35,451 nt of DNA from an uncultured Bacilli bacterium (GCA_947581835.1 CANPVV010000009.1:1-35451); one strand, 5' to 3'. Counted from the stretch's first letter, positions 8,822-18,023 are shown. Translations and numbers: made by a program. The notes: generated from the sequence alone by a model not told the origin.

Positions 8822-9457
8822 CTAATCTTTAGAATCTCCAATTATTGATAATAAATCAAGAAATATATTTATGAAATCTAAATACAATTGTAAAGCTCCA
8901 TATATTGCTACTGCATCATCACTACTTCCACTCATATACTTAAGTTTCTGTACGTCATAAGCTGTATAAGCCAAGAATATTACAATTGAAATAATTGTTA
9001 TTATTAAATCAAATGTTGAATTTCCTAAAAATAAATTAAGTATCGTGGCTATAATTATTCCAAATAAACCCATTAATAGAAATGTTGAAAGTTTCGATAA
9101 ATCAATATCTGTAAAATATCCAATTAAACCAAAAGCTCCAAATACTATGGCTGCTACTAAAAAGACAAACATAATTGACGTAATCTCAAAATAAATGAAT
9201 ATACTTGAAAATGTAAGGCCACTTACAAAGGAATACAATAAAAACAATACTTTAGCTGTTGTCGCTTTCATTTTATAAACTCTTACTGATAAAAATATCA
9301 CTAATGCTAATTCTATAATTGCAAATATTATATATAAACTACCATTATATATAGCATTAACCATATTAGTATTAAATGATACTCCTAAACCTGTTAAAAA
9401 AGTTACTAATAAGCCTACAAACATCCATAAAAATGATTTTGATAATAACTGATTCAT
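8822..9457 (-). CDS. Bax inhibitor-1 (BI-1)/YccA family membrane protein
   Basis: 211 residues with about seven hydrophobic membrane segments and short loops, the layout and length of BI-1/YccA (UPF0005) proteins. The C-terminal block ALQLYLDFINIFLDLLSIIG and the earlier AYTAYDVQKLK are the family's most conserved parts, including the Asp residues near the last helices implicated in pH-gated calcium leak in the B. subtilis homologue. In bacteria some members interact with FtsH, whose gene is also in this window, though not in the same operon. The start has an AAGGAGGT ribosome binding site and a clear promoter, so it is monocistronic. Confidence 0.9.
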   Translation of the reverse strand: MNQLLSKSFLWMFVGLLVTFLTGLGVSFNTNMVNAIYNGSLYIIFAIIELALVIFLSVRVYKMKATTAKVLFLLYSFVSGLTFSSIFIYFEITSIMFVFLVAAIVFGAFGLIGYFTDIDLSKLSTFLLMGLFGIIIATILNLFLGNSTFDLIITIISIVIFLAYTAYDVQKLKYMSGSSDDAVAIYGALQLYLDFINIFLDLLSIIGDSKD

Positions 9458-9476
9458 ACTACCTCCTTCTTATATT

Positions 9477-9505
9477 ATTATACCACAAAAAAGAAAATAT
9501 GTACA
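9477..9505 (-). promoter_or_regulatory. Promoter of the BI-1 family gene (extended -10)
   Basis: Minus strand TGTACA (9500-9505), a 17-base spacer ending TGG, then TATAAT (9477-9482). The TGN extension makes this a strong extended -10 promoter. Confidence 0.7.
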
Positions 9506-9521
9506 CAACCCCTAATATATA

Positions 9522-10622
9522 TTACACATTAAACCTAAAGTAAACAATATCTCCATCTTGCATTAAATAATCTTTACCTTCAAGCCTTAATTTTCCTGCT
9601 TCTTTTACCTTTAATTCTGTACCATATTCTTTTAAATCATCAAAACTCGCAACCTCTGCTTTAATAAAACCTCGCTCAATATCACTATGAATTAAACCTG
9701 CACAAGACTTAGCGTTCATTCCCTTCTTAAAAGTCCAAGCTCGACACTCATCCGGTCCACTTGTAAAAAATGTTGCTAACCCTAGTAAATTATATGTTGC
9801 AAATATTAATTTATCCAAACCGGAATTACTTATTCCAAGTTCATTTAAAAATACTTTTTTATCTTCATCAGATAACTCTGCAAGTTCACTTTCCATTTTT
9901 GCACACATTACAATTACTCCACTGTTCTCGCCTCTAGCATACTCCTTAACCTCTAAAGTATATTTATTATCTCCCACAACTATATCATCTTCTTTAACAT
10001 TCGCTGCATATATTAAAGGTTTAATCGTAATAAAATTAAAGGAACGCATAACATTTAACTCTTCTTCACTAAAATCTACTAATCTTAAAGGTATATTCTC
10101 TTCCAAACTTTTTTTAGCTTTCTTTAAAGCCTCTACTTCTAACATAGCCTCTTTATCTTTAGTAGTCTCTGCTTTTTTTATAATTTTTTCTAATCTATTA
10201 TCAATTATTTCTAAATCCGCCAAAATAAGTTCTACATTAATAACTTCTATATCTCTAATCGGATCAGTTTTCCCAATCACATGAGTAATATTTTCATCAT
10301 CAAAGCATCTTACAACCTCAACTATCGCATCACACTCTCTAATATGACTTAAAAACTTATTTCCTAATCCCTCACCTTTAGAAGCTCCTTTAACTAATCC
10401 AGCAATATCTGTAAATTCAAAACTTGTTGGAACTACACTTTTAGGCATATATAAATTTTCTAAAAAAGTTAATCTCTCATCTGGCACTGTTACTATTCCT
10501 ACATTAGGATCTATTGTCGCAAAAGGATAATTCGCGGCTAAAATATTCTTCTTTGTAATCGCATTAAATAAAGTTGACTTTCCCACATTAGGAAGTCCTA
10601 CTATTCCTGCTTTTAAACTCAT
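9522..10622 (-). CDS. ychF: Ribosome-binding ATPase/GTPase YchF (OLA1 family)
   Basis: 366 residues, the standard YchF length. The N-terminal P-loop domain shows GLPNVGKST (9-17), YPFATIDPN and DIAGLVKGASKGEGLGN. A helical coiled-coil insertion lies in the middle (about 130-200), and a TGS domain forms the C-terminus (about 280-366, ending GDIVYFRFNV). OLA1/YchF proteins hydrolyse ATP in preference to GTP and bind the 70S ribosome. The ribosome binding site is AAGGA. It is transcribed from its own promoter and separated by a terminator from the parAB-abgT operon. In B. subtilis ychF (yyaF) and a DUF951 gene lie beside spo0J near the origin, so the neighbourhood is conserved. Confidence 0.96.
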   Translation of the reverse strand: MSLKAGIVGLPNVGKSTLFNAITKKNILAANYPFATIDPNVGIVTVPDERLTFLENLYMPKSVVPTSFEFTDIAGLVKGASKGEGLGNKFLSHIRECDAIVEVVRCFDDENITHVIGKTDPIRDIEVINVELILADLEIIDNRLEKIIKKAETTKDKEAMLEVEALKKAKKSLEENIPLRLVDFSEEELNVMRSFNFITIKPLIYAANVKEDDIVVGDNKYTLEVKEYARGENSGVIVMCAKMESELAELSDEDKKVFLNELGISNSGLDKLIFATYNLLGLATFFTSGPDECRAWTFKKGMNAKSCAGLIHSDIERGFIKAEVASFDDLKEYGTELKVKEAGKLRLEGKDYLMQDGDIVYFRFNV

Positions 10623-10644
10623 AAAAATCCTTCTTTCTAAAATT

Positions 10645-10673
10645 ATTTTATCAAATATTTCTTAAAATGTCTT
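10645..10673 (-). promoter_or_regulatory. Promoter of ychF
   Basis: Minus strand AAGACA (10668-10673), a 17-base spacer and TAAAAT (10645-10650). The same pair of boxes occurs before parA. Confidence 0.55.
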
Positions 10674-10685
10674 TATTTTTCTCAT

Positions 10686-10714
10686 AAAAAAGAATGATAA
10701 TTGGGTTATCATTC
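10686..10714 (-). terminator. Terminator of the parAB-mscS-DUF951-abgT operon
   Basis: GAATGATAA (10692-10700) pairs with TTATCATTC (10706-10714) around a 5-base loop. On the minus strand a run of six T follows. It ends just after the abgT stop at 10719. Confidence 0.85.
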
Positions 10715-10718
10715 CTTA

Positions 10719-12266
10719 TTATATACTTACAACTCCATTTATTCCAATTGGTAAACCAATAATATACCAAACAATCAACAATGAAATCAAAATAACTCCC
10801 ACCACAATACTATATGGCAACTGATATTTCAAAGTTTTAAATAAATTTATTGGTTTACTACCCTGATTATATTTCTCTAAATAAGCTAAATATATAACAT
10901 AATAAGCTGCGATAGGAGTTAAAGCCATAAATGCTGATTCTCCAAATCTAAATATTACCTGAGTAAACTCTGGCGCTATTCCTGCATCCATCAAAGTTGG
11001 TACTGCAATACCTGATAATATTAACCATTTAAAGTTTGAATTAGGTAAAAATATTGTCGCAAGCCCACTAATTAAAAATAAAATTATAATTAAAGGAATA
11101 GTCCCTAAACCATCAATTAACAATATATTTGCTAATCCAGCCATTACAACTTCCCCAATATTTGTTTTCTTAAAAATACTTATAAAAGTTGAAGCAAAAA
11201 ATATCAAGACTAAAGTTTTTCCAATTCCATCTAAACTATGACCTAAATCATCACATAAATCTTTATTATTTTTTATTGTTTTAGCTCCAATTCCATAAAA
11301 CAACCCTAAAATAACAAAAAACATTGTTACCACAAATACAAATCCATTACTAAAAAAGGAAGATGCACTAAATAATTTATCTATATAAAATTTTTGGGAT
11401 TGATCAAGTAATGCTCCTGATAAAGGAAGTCCTGGAATAATTGAATAAATAAAGAATAATAAATATAAAAGTCCGGCCATAATTGCTAAAACTAAACCTT
11501 TTAATTCTTTATTAGTTATAACAAATTCTTCTTCTATTTCCATCTGTGGAAAATCATACTTTGGAAGTCTTGGAGCAATATAATTCTCCGTTATAATTGT
11601 AATTGCCATTGCAACTAATATAACCGCAACAAGCATAATAAAGAAAAAAGCAAATGTTCCTAAACTATATCCTGGATTAATCGTATGTGCTCCCATTAAA
11701 GTACTTCTAAGCAATTCTGAATCACTACTCGTAAATAAAATATTTATTCCTGTACCCGCACTTAAAGCTGCATAAGAAGCTATAATTCCAATATAAGGAT
11801 TTCTTCTCCCATACATAAATATTATCGCGCTTAAAGGTATCATTATTACATATGGTAGATATCCCACTATCCCCGAAATAATACAAACAAGAACTAAAAA
11901 GAATGTAACATTCTTTTTCTTTGCCTTCTTAGTTAAAAGAGTTATTGTTGTTTTTAAAAACCCACTCTTTTCCATAACTCCAATTCCAATTAATATAATA
12001 ATTAAACTAGATAAAGGAGTAAATGATACAAAATTAGCTACAGTCGTTGTAAAAATATATTTCAAACCACTTAAACTAAATAATGAATTAACTTGAGCTA
12101 ACCCTTGTGTTGCATCTAAAGTAACGTCATCTAAAATCGTAGTATAATTTACCTGAACTCCTAATAAACCTAAAAAACCACTTATAACAATCGTAACAAC
12201 TATTAAGATAACTAAAGTCATTATAGGATCTAAAGTTATTCGTTCTTTAAGATTTCTCCTCTTCAT
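10719..12266 (-). CDS. AbgT family transporter
   Basis: About 515 residues with some eleven to twelve hydrophobic segments, the size and layout of AbgT transporters. These inner-membrane proteins move p-aminobenzoyl-glutamate or, in other members, export sulfonamide-type antimetabolites. Family features include the N-terminal NLKERITLDPIMTLVI region, the LSSLIIILIGIGVMEKSG segment, and the FLPNSNFKWLILSGIAVPTL block in the C-terminal half. The ORF begins ATGATG. The second ATG (12266) has better spacing from AGGAGG, which lies inside the end of the DUF951 gene, so translation is coupled. It is the last gene of the operon before a strong terminator. Its presence between the DUF951 gene and ychF is unusual. 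The substrate cannot be told from sequence. Confidence 0.88.
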   Translation of the reverse strand: MKRRNLKERITLDPIMTLVILIVVTIVISGFLGLLGVQVNYTTILDDVTLDATQGLAQVNSLFSLSGLKYIFTTTVANFVSFTPLSSLIIILIGIGVMEKSGFLKTTITLLTKKAKKKNVTFFLVLVCIISGIVGYLPYVIMIPLSAIIFMYGRRNPYIGIIASYAALSAGTGINILFTSSDSELLRSTLMGAHTINPGYSLGTFAFFFIMLVAVILVAMAITIITENYIAPRLPKYDFPQMEIEEEFVITNKELKGLVLAIMAGLLYLLFFIYSIIPGLPLSGALLDQSQKFYIDKLFSASSFFSNGFVFVVTMFFVILGLFYGIGAKTIKNNKDLCDDLGHSLDGIGKTLVLIFFASTFISIFKKTNIGEVVMAGLANILLIDGLGTIPLIIILFLISGLATIFLPNSNFKWLILSGIAVPTLMDAGIAPEFTQVIFRFGESAFMALTPIAAYYVIYLAYLEKYNQGSKPINLFKTLKYQLPYSIVVGVILISLLIVWYIIGLPIGINGVVSI

Positions 12267-12453
12267 CATAACCTCCTACTACTTTTTTTAATTTTTTTTC
12301 AAATTCTAATCTGTCAATCATAATTTCTCTACCACAATGAATACACTTAAGTTTTATATCCACTCCATTACGTATTATTTCCCATAAATTAGTTCCACAA
12401 GCATGTTGTTTTTTCATAATAACTCTATCATTAAGCTTATATATCTTTTCCAT
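12247..12453 (-). CDS. DUF951 (YyzM-like) small zinc-ribbon protein
   Basis: 68 residues from ATG 12453; the track start at 12465 is a TTG codon lying inside the ribosome binding site region (GAGGTG), so I reject it. The pattern IYKLNDRVIMKKQHACGTNLWEI, then IKLKCIHCGREIMIDRLEFEKKLKKV, matches DUF951, a short cytoplasmic protein next to parB and ychF in many Bacilli. CG and CIHC supply Cys residues that may bind zinc. Its biochemical role is not established. It overlaps the end of mscS by 17 bases and the start of abgT by 20. Confidence 0.9.
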   Translation of the reverse strand: MEKIYKLNDRVIMKKQHACGTNLWEIIRNGVDIKLKCIHCGREIMIDRLEFEKKLKKVVGGYDEEEKS

Positions 12454-13252
12454 GATGCACCTCAATCTGATTATAAGGAATTTTTAAGTTACTAGCCTCA
12501 TAAGCAATTTTTATTCTTCTAAGCATCTCTCTTCTAATTGTATATCTATCATTTTGATTACATTTAATCTTAATTAAATATTGAACAGAATGAGCTCCTA
12601 AATCATTAATTCCTAAATATTCACTCTCACTAAATATTAACTTATCTTTTTTAGCTTCCTCAATTACTTGTTTTAAAACTTCTTCAACTTTTTCTGTTTC
12701 TTCTTCATAACCTGTTGCAATCTCTATTAATAAATTAGCTTTCTTTTGACTAGCATTTATAATAGTATCAATATTTCTATTCGCAACAATTAAAACCTGT
12801 CCATCAAAAGCTTTAATTTTAGTAGTTCTAAGTCCTAATTCTACAACTTCTCCTGTAAAATCTTGATAAGTAACAATATCTCCTACTTGTAAATAATTCT
12901 CTAAAACTAAAAATATTCCACTTATTAAATCTTTAACTGTATCTTGTAAAGCTAAACCTAAAACAACACCCGCTATACCTAAAGAAGTAATTAAACTCTT
13001 TGTATCTATTCCAAAAAAATCTAAAATAATTAATAAAGCAATAATATATACAATATATCTAAATATACTTTGTATTAATCTAATAATAGTTTTTCTTCTC
13101 TTAACCTCAAAATCATCTTTACCAGAAATTAATAATCTTGATATTAACTTATTAAATAATTGAACTATAACCCAAGCTACCCCTAAAGTTATAATCGTAC
13201 CAATTACTTGTCGTCTCATAATAAACTTATATATTACGTTTAAAATATCCAT
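12437..13252 (-). CDS. Small-conductance mechanosensitive channel (MscS family)
   Basis: 271 residues from ATG 13252. The track begins five codons earlier at a TTG that overlaps the end of parB. GGAGAAG at the end of parB serves as ribosome binding site, and the ATG follows the parB stop with one base between. Three membrane helices (about 15-35, 60-82, 90-112) lead into the pore helix with GIAGVVLGLALQDTVKDLISG. The beta domain follows (YLQVGDIVTYQDFTGEVVELGLRTT), then the C-terminal alpha/beta domain. MscS channels open under membrane tension and release solutes during hypo-osmotic shock. An mscS gene beside parAB is a common arrangement in Firmicutes. Confidence 0.93.
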   Translation of the reverse strand: MDILNVIYKFIMRRQVIGTIITLGVAWVIVQLFNKLISRLLISGKDDFEVKRRKTIIRLIQSIFRYIVYIIALLIILDFFGIDTKSLITSLGIAGVVLGLALQDTVKDLISGIFLVLENYLQVGDIVTYQDFTGEVVELGLRTTKIKAFDGQVLIVANRNIDTIINASQKKANLLIEIATGYEEETEKVEEVLKQVIEEAKKDKLIFSESEYLGINDLGAHSVQYLIKIKCNQNDRYTIRREMLRRIKIAYEASNLKIPYNQIEVHHGKDI

Positions 13253-13253
13253 T

Positions 13254-14147
13254 TTATTCTTCTCCAACTTGAATATTTAAATTCTCTAATATTCTTGTTA
13301 GTTCTTCATCATCACGATAAGGAATTTCAATCTTTTTATTATTTATTTTAACTTTAACTCCTAATCTTTCTCGACATAAATTCTCATAAATACTATATTT
13401 AATATCAAAATTAGAATTACGACTAATATTATGTTTCTTAGGTAAATTCTCTAAACTAATTAATTTCTCTGTATCTCTAACACTTAAACCTTCTCTAACA
13501 ATTCTTAAAGCTAATTCATTTATCTTTGCCTCATCTTCAAGTTTACTTAATGCTCTTGCATGTCCCATCGATAAATCTTTAGATTCTACTAAATTAACTG
13601 TTATTTCTGGTAAATTAAGAAGACCTAACATATTAGTAATATAACTTCTACTTTTAGCAAACTTATGAGCCAATTCTTCCTGTGTAATATTATTAATTTT
13701 TAATATATTTTCATACGCTCTAGCTTCTTCAATTGGATTTAAATTCTCTCTTTCAATATTCTCAATTAAAGCTATTTCCATCATTTCAATATCATTAAAT
13801 TCTTTGATAATCGCCGGAATTGTTGCAAGTCCTGCCATTCTAGCTGCTCTAGTTCTTCTCTCACCTGCAACTAATTCATAACCCTTAATACTTTTCTTAA
13901 CAATAATAGGTTGAATAATTCCATGTTCTTTTATACTTTCGGCAAGTTCTTCTAAAGCATCTTTATCAAATACAACTCTTGGTTGATAGGGATTACTTCT
14001 AATCTCATCTAATGCTATATCCATAATTTCCCCACTATTTACCGCATCATCAACTATTTTCTCTTCAAAATTATCAAAATTAATAACTTCATTTGAAAAT
14101 AATTGTTCTAATCCCTTTCCTAAAGCTTTTTTCCTAGTTTCCGTCAC
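13254..14147 (-). CDS. parB: Chromosome partitioning protein ParB (Spo0J)
   Basis: 297 residues from GTG 14147, giving TETRKKALGKGLEQLF after the start, which matches typical ParB N-termini. The track's TTG at 14153 is only three bases from the AAGGAAG ribosome binding site, so the GTG fits better. The CTPase/N-terminal domain holds IALDEIRSNPYQPR and the GERRTRAARMAG box. A helix-turn-helix follows (TQEELAHKFAKSRSYITNML), then a C-terminal dimerisation part. ParB loads at parS sites, spreads as a CTP-dependent clamp and recruits SMC. No parS-like TGTTTCACGTGAAACA was seen in the window. It overlaps parA by 14 bases. Confidence 0.96.
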   Translation of the reverse strand: MTETRKKALGKGLEQLFSNEVINFDNFEEKIVDDAVNSGEIMDIALDEIRSNPYQPRVVFDKDALEELAESIKEHGIIQPIIVKKSIKGYELVAGERRTRAARMAGLATIPAIIKEFNDIEMMEIALIENIERENLNPIEEARAYENILKINNITQEELAHKFAKSRSYITNMLGLLNLPEITVNLVESKDLSMGHARALSKLEDEAKINELALRIVREGLSVRDTEKLISLENLPKKHNISRNSNFDIKYSIYENLCRERLGVKVKINNKKIEIPYRDDEELTRILENLNIQVGEE

Positions 14148-14919
14148 GAGCAATCACTTCCTTTGCTAAATTATGATACGCTATCGTAGCTTTACTTTTT
14201 GGGTCATATTCATTAATCGGTTTTCCATGACTAGGTGCCTCAACTAATCTTACTAATCTTGGAATAATTGTATTAAAAACTTTATCTTTAAAATATTTTC
14301 TTACTTCTTCAATTACTTCTAAACCAATAATAGTTCTTCCATCTAACATTGTAAGTAATACTCCTTCTATTCTTAAAGCTGGATTCATACTTGATTGTAC
14401 CATTATAATTGAATTTAAAAGTTGGGTAATTCCCTCTAATGCAAAAAATTCACATTGAACAGGTATAATAACTGAATCACTTGCCACCAAAGCATTCATT
14501 GTTGGTAATCCTAAAGCTGGTTGACAATCTATAATAATATAATCATAATTATCTTTAACTGTATCTATTGCAATTCTTAATTGTTCATTTTGATGAAATT
14601 CTGGATTTTCTAACATTTTTTTAACAAACTCTACATCTACTCCCGCTAAATTAATTGTTGATGGTAAAATACTTAAATTCTTAAATTTAGTTTTTTTAAT
14701 CGCCTCTTTCATGGGAGTTATTCCTGCCATAACCTCATACACATCATGGCTATAATCACCATTAGATAATCCAAGTCCTGTAGTCGCATTTCTTTGAGGA
14801 TCAAGGTCAATTAAAAGCGTTTTTTTTCCTAATACACCCAAAGCTGCTGCCAAATTTATACTAGTTGTTGTCTTTCCAACTCCACCCTTTTGATTAACTA
14901 ATGAAATAACTTTTGCCAT
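14134..14919 (-). CDS. parA: Chromosome partitioning ATPase ParA (Soj)
   Basis: 261 residues. The deviant Walker A motif KGGVGKTT (11-18) with its signature Lys, the switch I region LIDLDPQRNATTGLG and the Walker B-like DYIIIDCQPALGLP are all present. ParA/Soj binds DNA non-specifically as an ATP dimer, is stimulated by ParB, and acts in origin segregation and control of DnaA. The start ATG has an AGAGGTG ribosome binding site. It is the first gene of the operon parA-parB-mscS-DUF951-abgT. Confidence 0.97.
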   Translation of the reverse strand: MAKVISLVNQKGGVGKTTTSINLAAALGVLGKKTLLIDLDPQRNATTGLGLSNGDYSHDVYEVMAGITPMKEAIKKTKFKNLSILPSTINLAGVDVEFVKKMLENPEFHQNEQLRIAIDTVKDNYDYIIIDCQPALGLPTMNALVASDSVIIPVQCEFFALEGITQLLNSIIMVQSSMNPALRIEGVLLTMLDGRTIIGLEVIEEVRKYFKDKVFNTIIPRLVRLVEAPSHGKPINEYDPKSKATIAYHNLAKEVIARDGN

Positions 14920-14958
14920 TTATGTACACCTCTTTATATTTTATAGATAACTAAAAAT

Positions 14959-14987
14959 ATTTTAACATATAATTCCTAATTTGTCTT
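14959..14987 (-). promoter_or_regulatory. Promoter of the parA operon
   Basis: Minus strand AAGACA (14982-14987), a 17-base spacer ending TGT, then TAAAAT (14959-14964). It is the same type as the ychF promoter. Confidence 0.5.
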
Positions 14988-15026
14988 TATATTTTTATCT
15001 AATTTAATGAATTTTAAAACAACCCT

Positions 15027-15055
15027 AAAAAAAAATAAAGTAATGAAACTTTATT
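15027..15055 (-). terminator. Terminator of the metallophosphoesterase-like gene
   Basis: AATAAAGT (15034-15041) and ACTTTATT (15048-15055) form an 8-bp stem with a 6-base loop and a long T run on the minus strand, directly next to the TAG stop at 15056-15058. Confidence 0.75.
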
Positions 15056-15967
15056 CTAATTTAATTTCCTAACTCTCTTAACTGTATCTCTCGGAATATA
15101 CTCAACAACTGATGCTGCCTCATAAAAAAGTAAATCTAAATTTTTCTTTACTCCATCACTATCTGCTAAACTTTTTATCGCGGGATTAACAATTAAAGCA
15201 TGGTCTTGATAAAAATTAACTTTTCCCCTAAAAGCTTTAATATCTTTATAACTATTTAACATATTAGCCCTAATATCTCTTTCTTTGGGTGATACTAACT
15301 GAGATAAAAATAACTGTCTAAGACTATTATCAACACCCGTAATTGCTAAATTAACATTTTTTAAAAATCCCGCTTTATATAAAGAAACCAAAAAATAAGG
15401 ATCACTACAAAGCAAGGTATTTACTTCTTCTCTATCTAAATATCTTAAAAACTCATAATTAACTAAATCTCTTCTAAATACTTCTTCTTTCCCATAAGAA
15501 TTATCTATCATATAATCTATATTTGGATTAACTATTCCTAAAGTATAACCATCCTTAATTTTTAAAGGCTCATCTTCTATTATATACACATTTTTAAAAT
15601 TACTTAAAAACTTCTTCAAACTATCACTATCATCTATCCATGCTTTATCTAAAAATTTATCTCCATACACTGAATAATAAGCTAAATCATGTTTTCCCAT
15701 CGCAATATATGTTGGTGCTATACTTCCTAAATTTTTAATAAATTCACCTAATTTATAAGTAGCATTTGCTCTAAAATGTAATAAGTTAGTTGCTTCAATT
15801 AAATTACCCACAATATATATCGCATCATATCTATCTTTCTTTAATTCTTCTAATATTTTATCTAACTTAGAATTATCTTTTAAACTAAAATATCGCAAAT
15901 TACTAATAACTAAAGCTTTTAATCCCTCTTGAGCCTTAGATGGTATTTGATATCTAAATAAACGCAT
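15056..15967 (-). CDS. Degenerate metallophosphoesterase-like protein
   Basis: 303 residues from ATG 15967, chosen because a GGGAGGG ribosome binding site sits right before it. The 30 extra residues in the track overlap the ftsH terminator and the gene's own -10 box. The order of segments follows the calcineurin-like phosphoesterase fold: LVISNLRYF where DLH is expected, IYIVGNLIEA where GD is expected, YIAMGKHDLAYY where GNHD is expected, LLCSDPYF where HdP is expected, and LAITGVDNSLR where GHtH is expected. The metal ligands are thus almost all replaced, so it is probably not an active hydrolase. The fold assignment comes from motif order only. It is monocistronic, between the ftsH terminator and its own terminator. 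Confidence 0.65.
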   Translation of the reverse strand: MRLFRYQIPSKAQEGLKALVISNLRYFSLKDNSKLDKILEELKKDRYDAIYIVGNLIEATNLLHFRANATYKLGEFIKNLGSIAPTYIAMGKHDLAYYSVYGDKFLDKAWIDDSDSLKKFLSNFKNVYIIEDEPLKIKDGYTLGIVNPNIDYMIDNSYGKEEVFRRDLVNYEFLRYLDREEVNTLLCSDPYFLVSLYKAGFLKNVNLAITGVDNSLRQLFLSQLVSPKERDIRANMLNSYKDIKAFRGKVNFYQDHALIVNPAIKSLADSDGVKKNLDLLFYEAASVVEYIPRDTVKRVRKLN

Positions 15968-15991
15968 AAAACCCTCCCAAAAACAAAAAAT

Positions 15992-15997
15992 ATTATA
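15992..15997 (-). promoter_or_regulatory. Extended -10 promoter of the metallophosphoesterase-like gene
   Basis: Minus strand TGTTATAAT, a TGN-extended -10 box, lies about 25 bases upstream of the ATG, just past the ftsH terminator. The -35 region is poor. Confidence 0.45.
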
Positions 15998-16020
15998 ACA
16001 CAAAATAATTAAAAGTAAAG

Positions 16021-16048
16021 AAAAATTGATAACACAATTATCAATTTT
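16021..16048 (-). terminator. Terminator of tilS-ftsH
   Basis: AAAATTGATAA and TTATCAATTTT form an 11-bp stem around CACAA, followed on the minus strand by TTTTTC. The ftsH TGA stop (16041-16043) is inside the stem. Confidence 0.8.
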
Positions 16049-18023
16049 CTTCTTCATCTAAAAGTTCTTTTTCTAATTCTTCTTTAGATAACTTTTTATA
16101 ATTTTTAACTCCTTTTTCTTTAGCTTCTTCTCTAAGTTCTTCTAACTCTTTTTCTTCATCAATCTCTTCAGTTGATAAATATTTACCAGTAGTTACTAAA
16201 GAATCAATCTGTTCTTTTGTTAAAGTTTCATGTTCTACTAAAGCATCAGCAAGTATATTAACTAAATCTTCATTAGCTTTCAATATTTCTTTAGCTTTTT
16301 CATAACACTCTTCCACAATTTTTCTTACTTCTTCATCAATTTCATGAGCAACTTTATCAGAGAAATTCTTAGTTTTTCCATAATCTCTACCTAAAAATAC
16401 TCCTTCCGTTTTTTGTTCATATTGAACAGGTCCTAAATCACTCATTCCATATTCTGTTACCATTGCTCTTGCAATATTAGTAGCTTTCTTAAAGTCATCA
16501 CTAGCACCTGTTGTAATCTCTCCTAAAAACATTTCTTCACTAACACGGCCACCTAGTAACCCAATAATTTGAGCCTCTAGTTCCCTCTTCGTCATAATAG
16601 CAATTTTCTCTTCTCTTGGAAGCATCATGGTATATCCACCCGCAACACCTCTAGGAATAATTGTTATTTTATGAACTTCATTAGCATCTTCTAACTTTAT
16701 ACCAATTACCGCATGGCCAGATTCATGAATTGCCACCAATCTTTTTTCTTTATCTGTAATTTTTCGACTAACTTTTGCTGGTCCCATTAAAACTCTATCG
16801 GTTGCCTCATCAATTTCATCCATTGTAATCGCATTTTTATCTCTTCTAACCGCCAGTAATGCCGCCTCATTTAATAAATTCTCTAAATCTGCTCCACTAA
16901 ATCCTGGAGTTCTAAGACTTAAATTCTTAATATTAACATCTGGTGCCAATATTTTATTTTTTGAATGAACTTTTAAAATAGCTTCTCTTTCATTCGCATC
17001 AGGTAAACTTACTGTAACTTGTCTATCAAATCTTCCTGGACGAAGTAATGCTGGGTCTAACACATCTGGTCTATTAGTCGCAGCCATAATGATTATTCCT
17101 TCATTTTCCCCAAATCCATCCATTTCTGTTAATAATTGATTTAAGGTTTGCTCTCTCTCATCATGTCCTCCACCTAAACCAGTTCCTCTTTGACGACCTA
17201 CGGCATCTATTTCATCAATAAATATTAAACATGGTGCACTTCTTTTAGCATCTTTAAACATTTCTCTAACTCGGCTTGCTCCTACCCCTACAAATAATTC
17301 TACAAAATCAGAACCACTTATATAGAAAAATGGAACATTTGCCTCACCCGCAACAGCTCTTGCAAGTAATGTTTTACCAGTTCCTGGAGGCCCCACAAGT
17401 AACACTCCTTTAGGTATTCTAGCCCCCAATTTTTGAAACTTCTTTGGATTCTTTAAGAAATCAATTAATTCTTTAACTTCTTCTTTTTCTTCTTTTAATC
17501 CAGCCACATCACTAAATTTAGCTTGATGCTTATCATCACTAAGTTTAGCTCTACTCTTTCCAAAATCCATTGAACCCTTATTAGTACTAGCAAGCTTTGA
17601 AAATAAAACATAAGCCATAATAGCTAATAACACTAAAGGTAAAACTTGAACTATAATATATAAAACCGGACTTGAACCAGGATCAGAATTAGTCTCATAT
17701 TCCTCTATATCCATTGCCTCCGCATAATCAGTAATACTTCCAATCTCTGCTTCAATTACTTTTACACTAAAAGACTCATTTTCTTTATAATCTTTTAACT
17801 TACCTTCAACTAAATAAATAGATTCATTACTCTTAGGTGTAATAACTATCTCGGTAACTTCTTCATTTTTTAAAGCTGTAATTAATTCTCCAGTCTTTAA
17901 TTCATGAACTTGATTACCACCCATACCTAAAACTAATAAAGTTGCCCCAATTATAATCAATAAAATTAAATAAGGGAAAAAGTTTCTTAATGTATTATTT
18001 CTTTTAATTTCTTTAGTATTCAT
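16041..18023 (-). CDS. ftsH: Membrane AAA+ zinc protease FtsH
   Basis: 660 residues. Two membrane helices (about 15-34 and 119-141) flank an extracytoplasmic domain. The AAA module has Walker A GPPGTGKT (211-218), Walker B LIFIDE (266-271) and the second region of homology [20 protein letters not shown]. The protease domain carries HESGH (433-437) with the downstream acidic ligand region [11 protein letters not shown]. FtsH degrades unassembled membrane proteins and some regulators. Unusual is the C-terminal tail (about 625-657), rich in Glu/Lys, with [20 protein letters not shown], which resembles a Rho-N/SAP-like helical motif. The start codon overlaps the tilS stop (TAATG), and GAGGAGG in the end of tilS is the ribosome binding site. 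Confidence 0.97.
   Translation of the reverse strand: MNTKEIKRNNTLRNFFPYLILLIIIGATLLVLGMGGNQVHELKTGELITALKNEEVTEIVITPKSNESIYLVEGKLKDYKENESFSVKVIEAEIGSITDYAEAMDIEEYETNSDPGSSPVLYIIVQVLPLVLLAIMAYVLFSKLASTNKGSMDFGKSRAKLSDDKHQAKFSDVAGLKEEKEEVKELIDFLKNPKKFQKLGARIPKGVLLVGPPGTGKTLLARAVAGEANVPFFYISGSDFVELFVGVGASRVREMFKDAKRSAPCLIFIDEIDAVGRQRGTGLGGGHDEREQTLNQLLTEMDGFGENEGIIIMAATNRPDVLDPALLRPGRFDRQVTVSLPDANEREAILKVHSKNKILAPDVNIKNLSLRTPGFSGADLENLLNEAALLAVRRDKNAITMDEIDEATDRVLMGPAKVSRKITDKEKRLVAIHESGHAVIGIKLEDANEVHKITIIPRGVAGGYTMMLPREEKIAIMTKRELEAQIIGLLGGRVSEEMFLGEITTGASDDFKKATNIARAMVTEYGMSDLGPVQYEQKTEGVFLGRDYGKTKNFSDKVAHEIDEEVRKIVEECYEKAKEILKANEDLVNILADALVEHETLTKEQIDSLVTTGKYLSTEEIDEEKELEELREEAKEKGVKNYKKLSKEELEKELLDEEEN

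Noticed and set aside
13254-14919. parS site near parAB
   Set aside because: No CACGTG-centred TGTTTCACGTGAAACA-like palindrome was found by eye in or around the operon.
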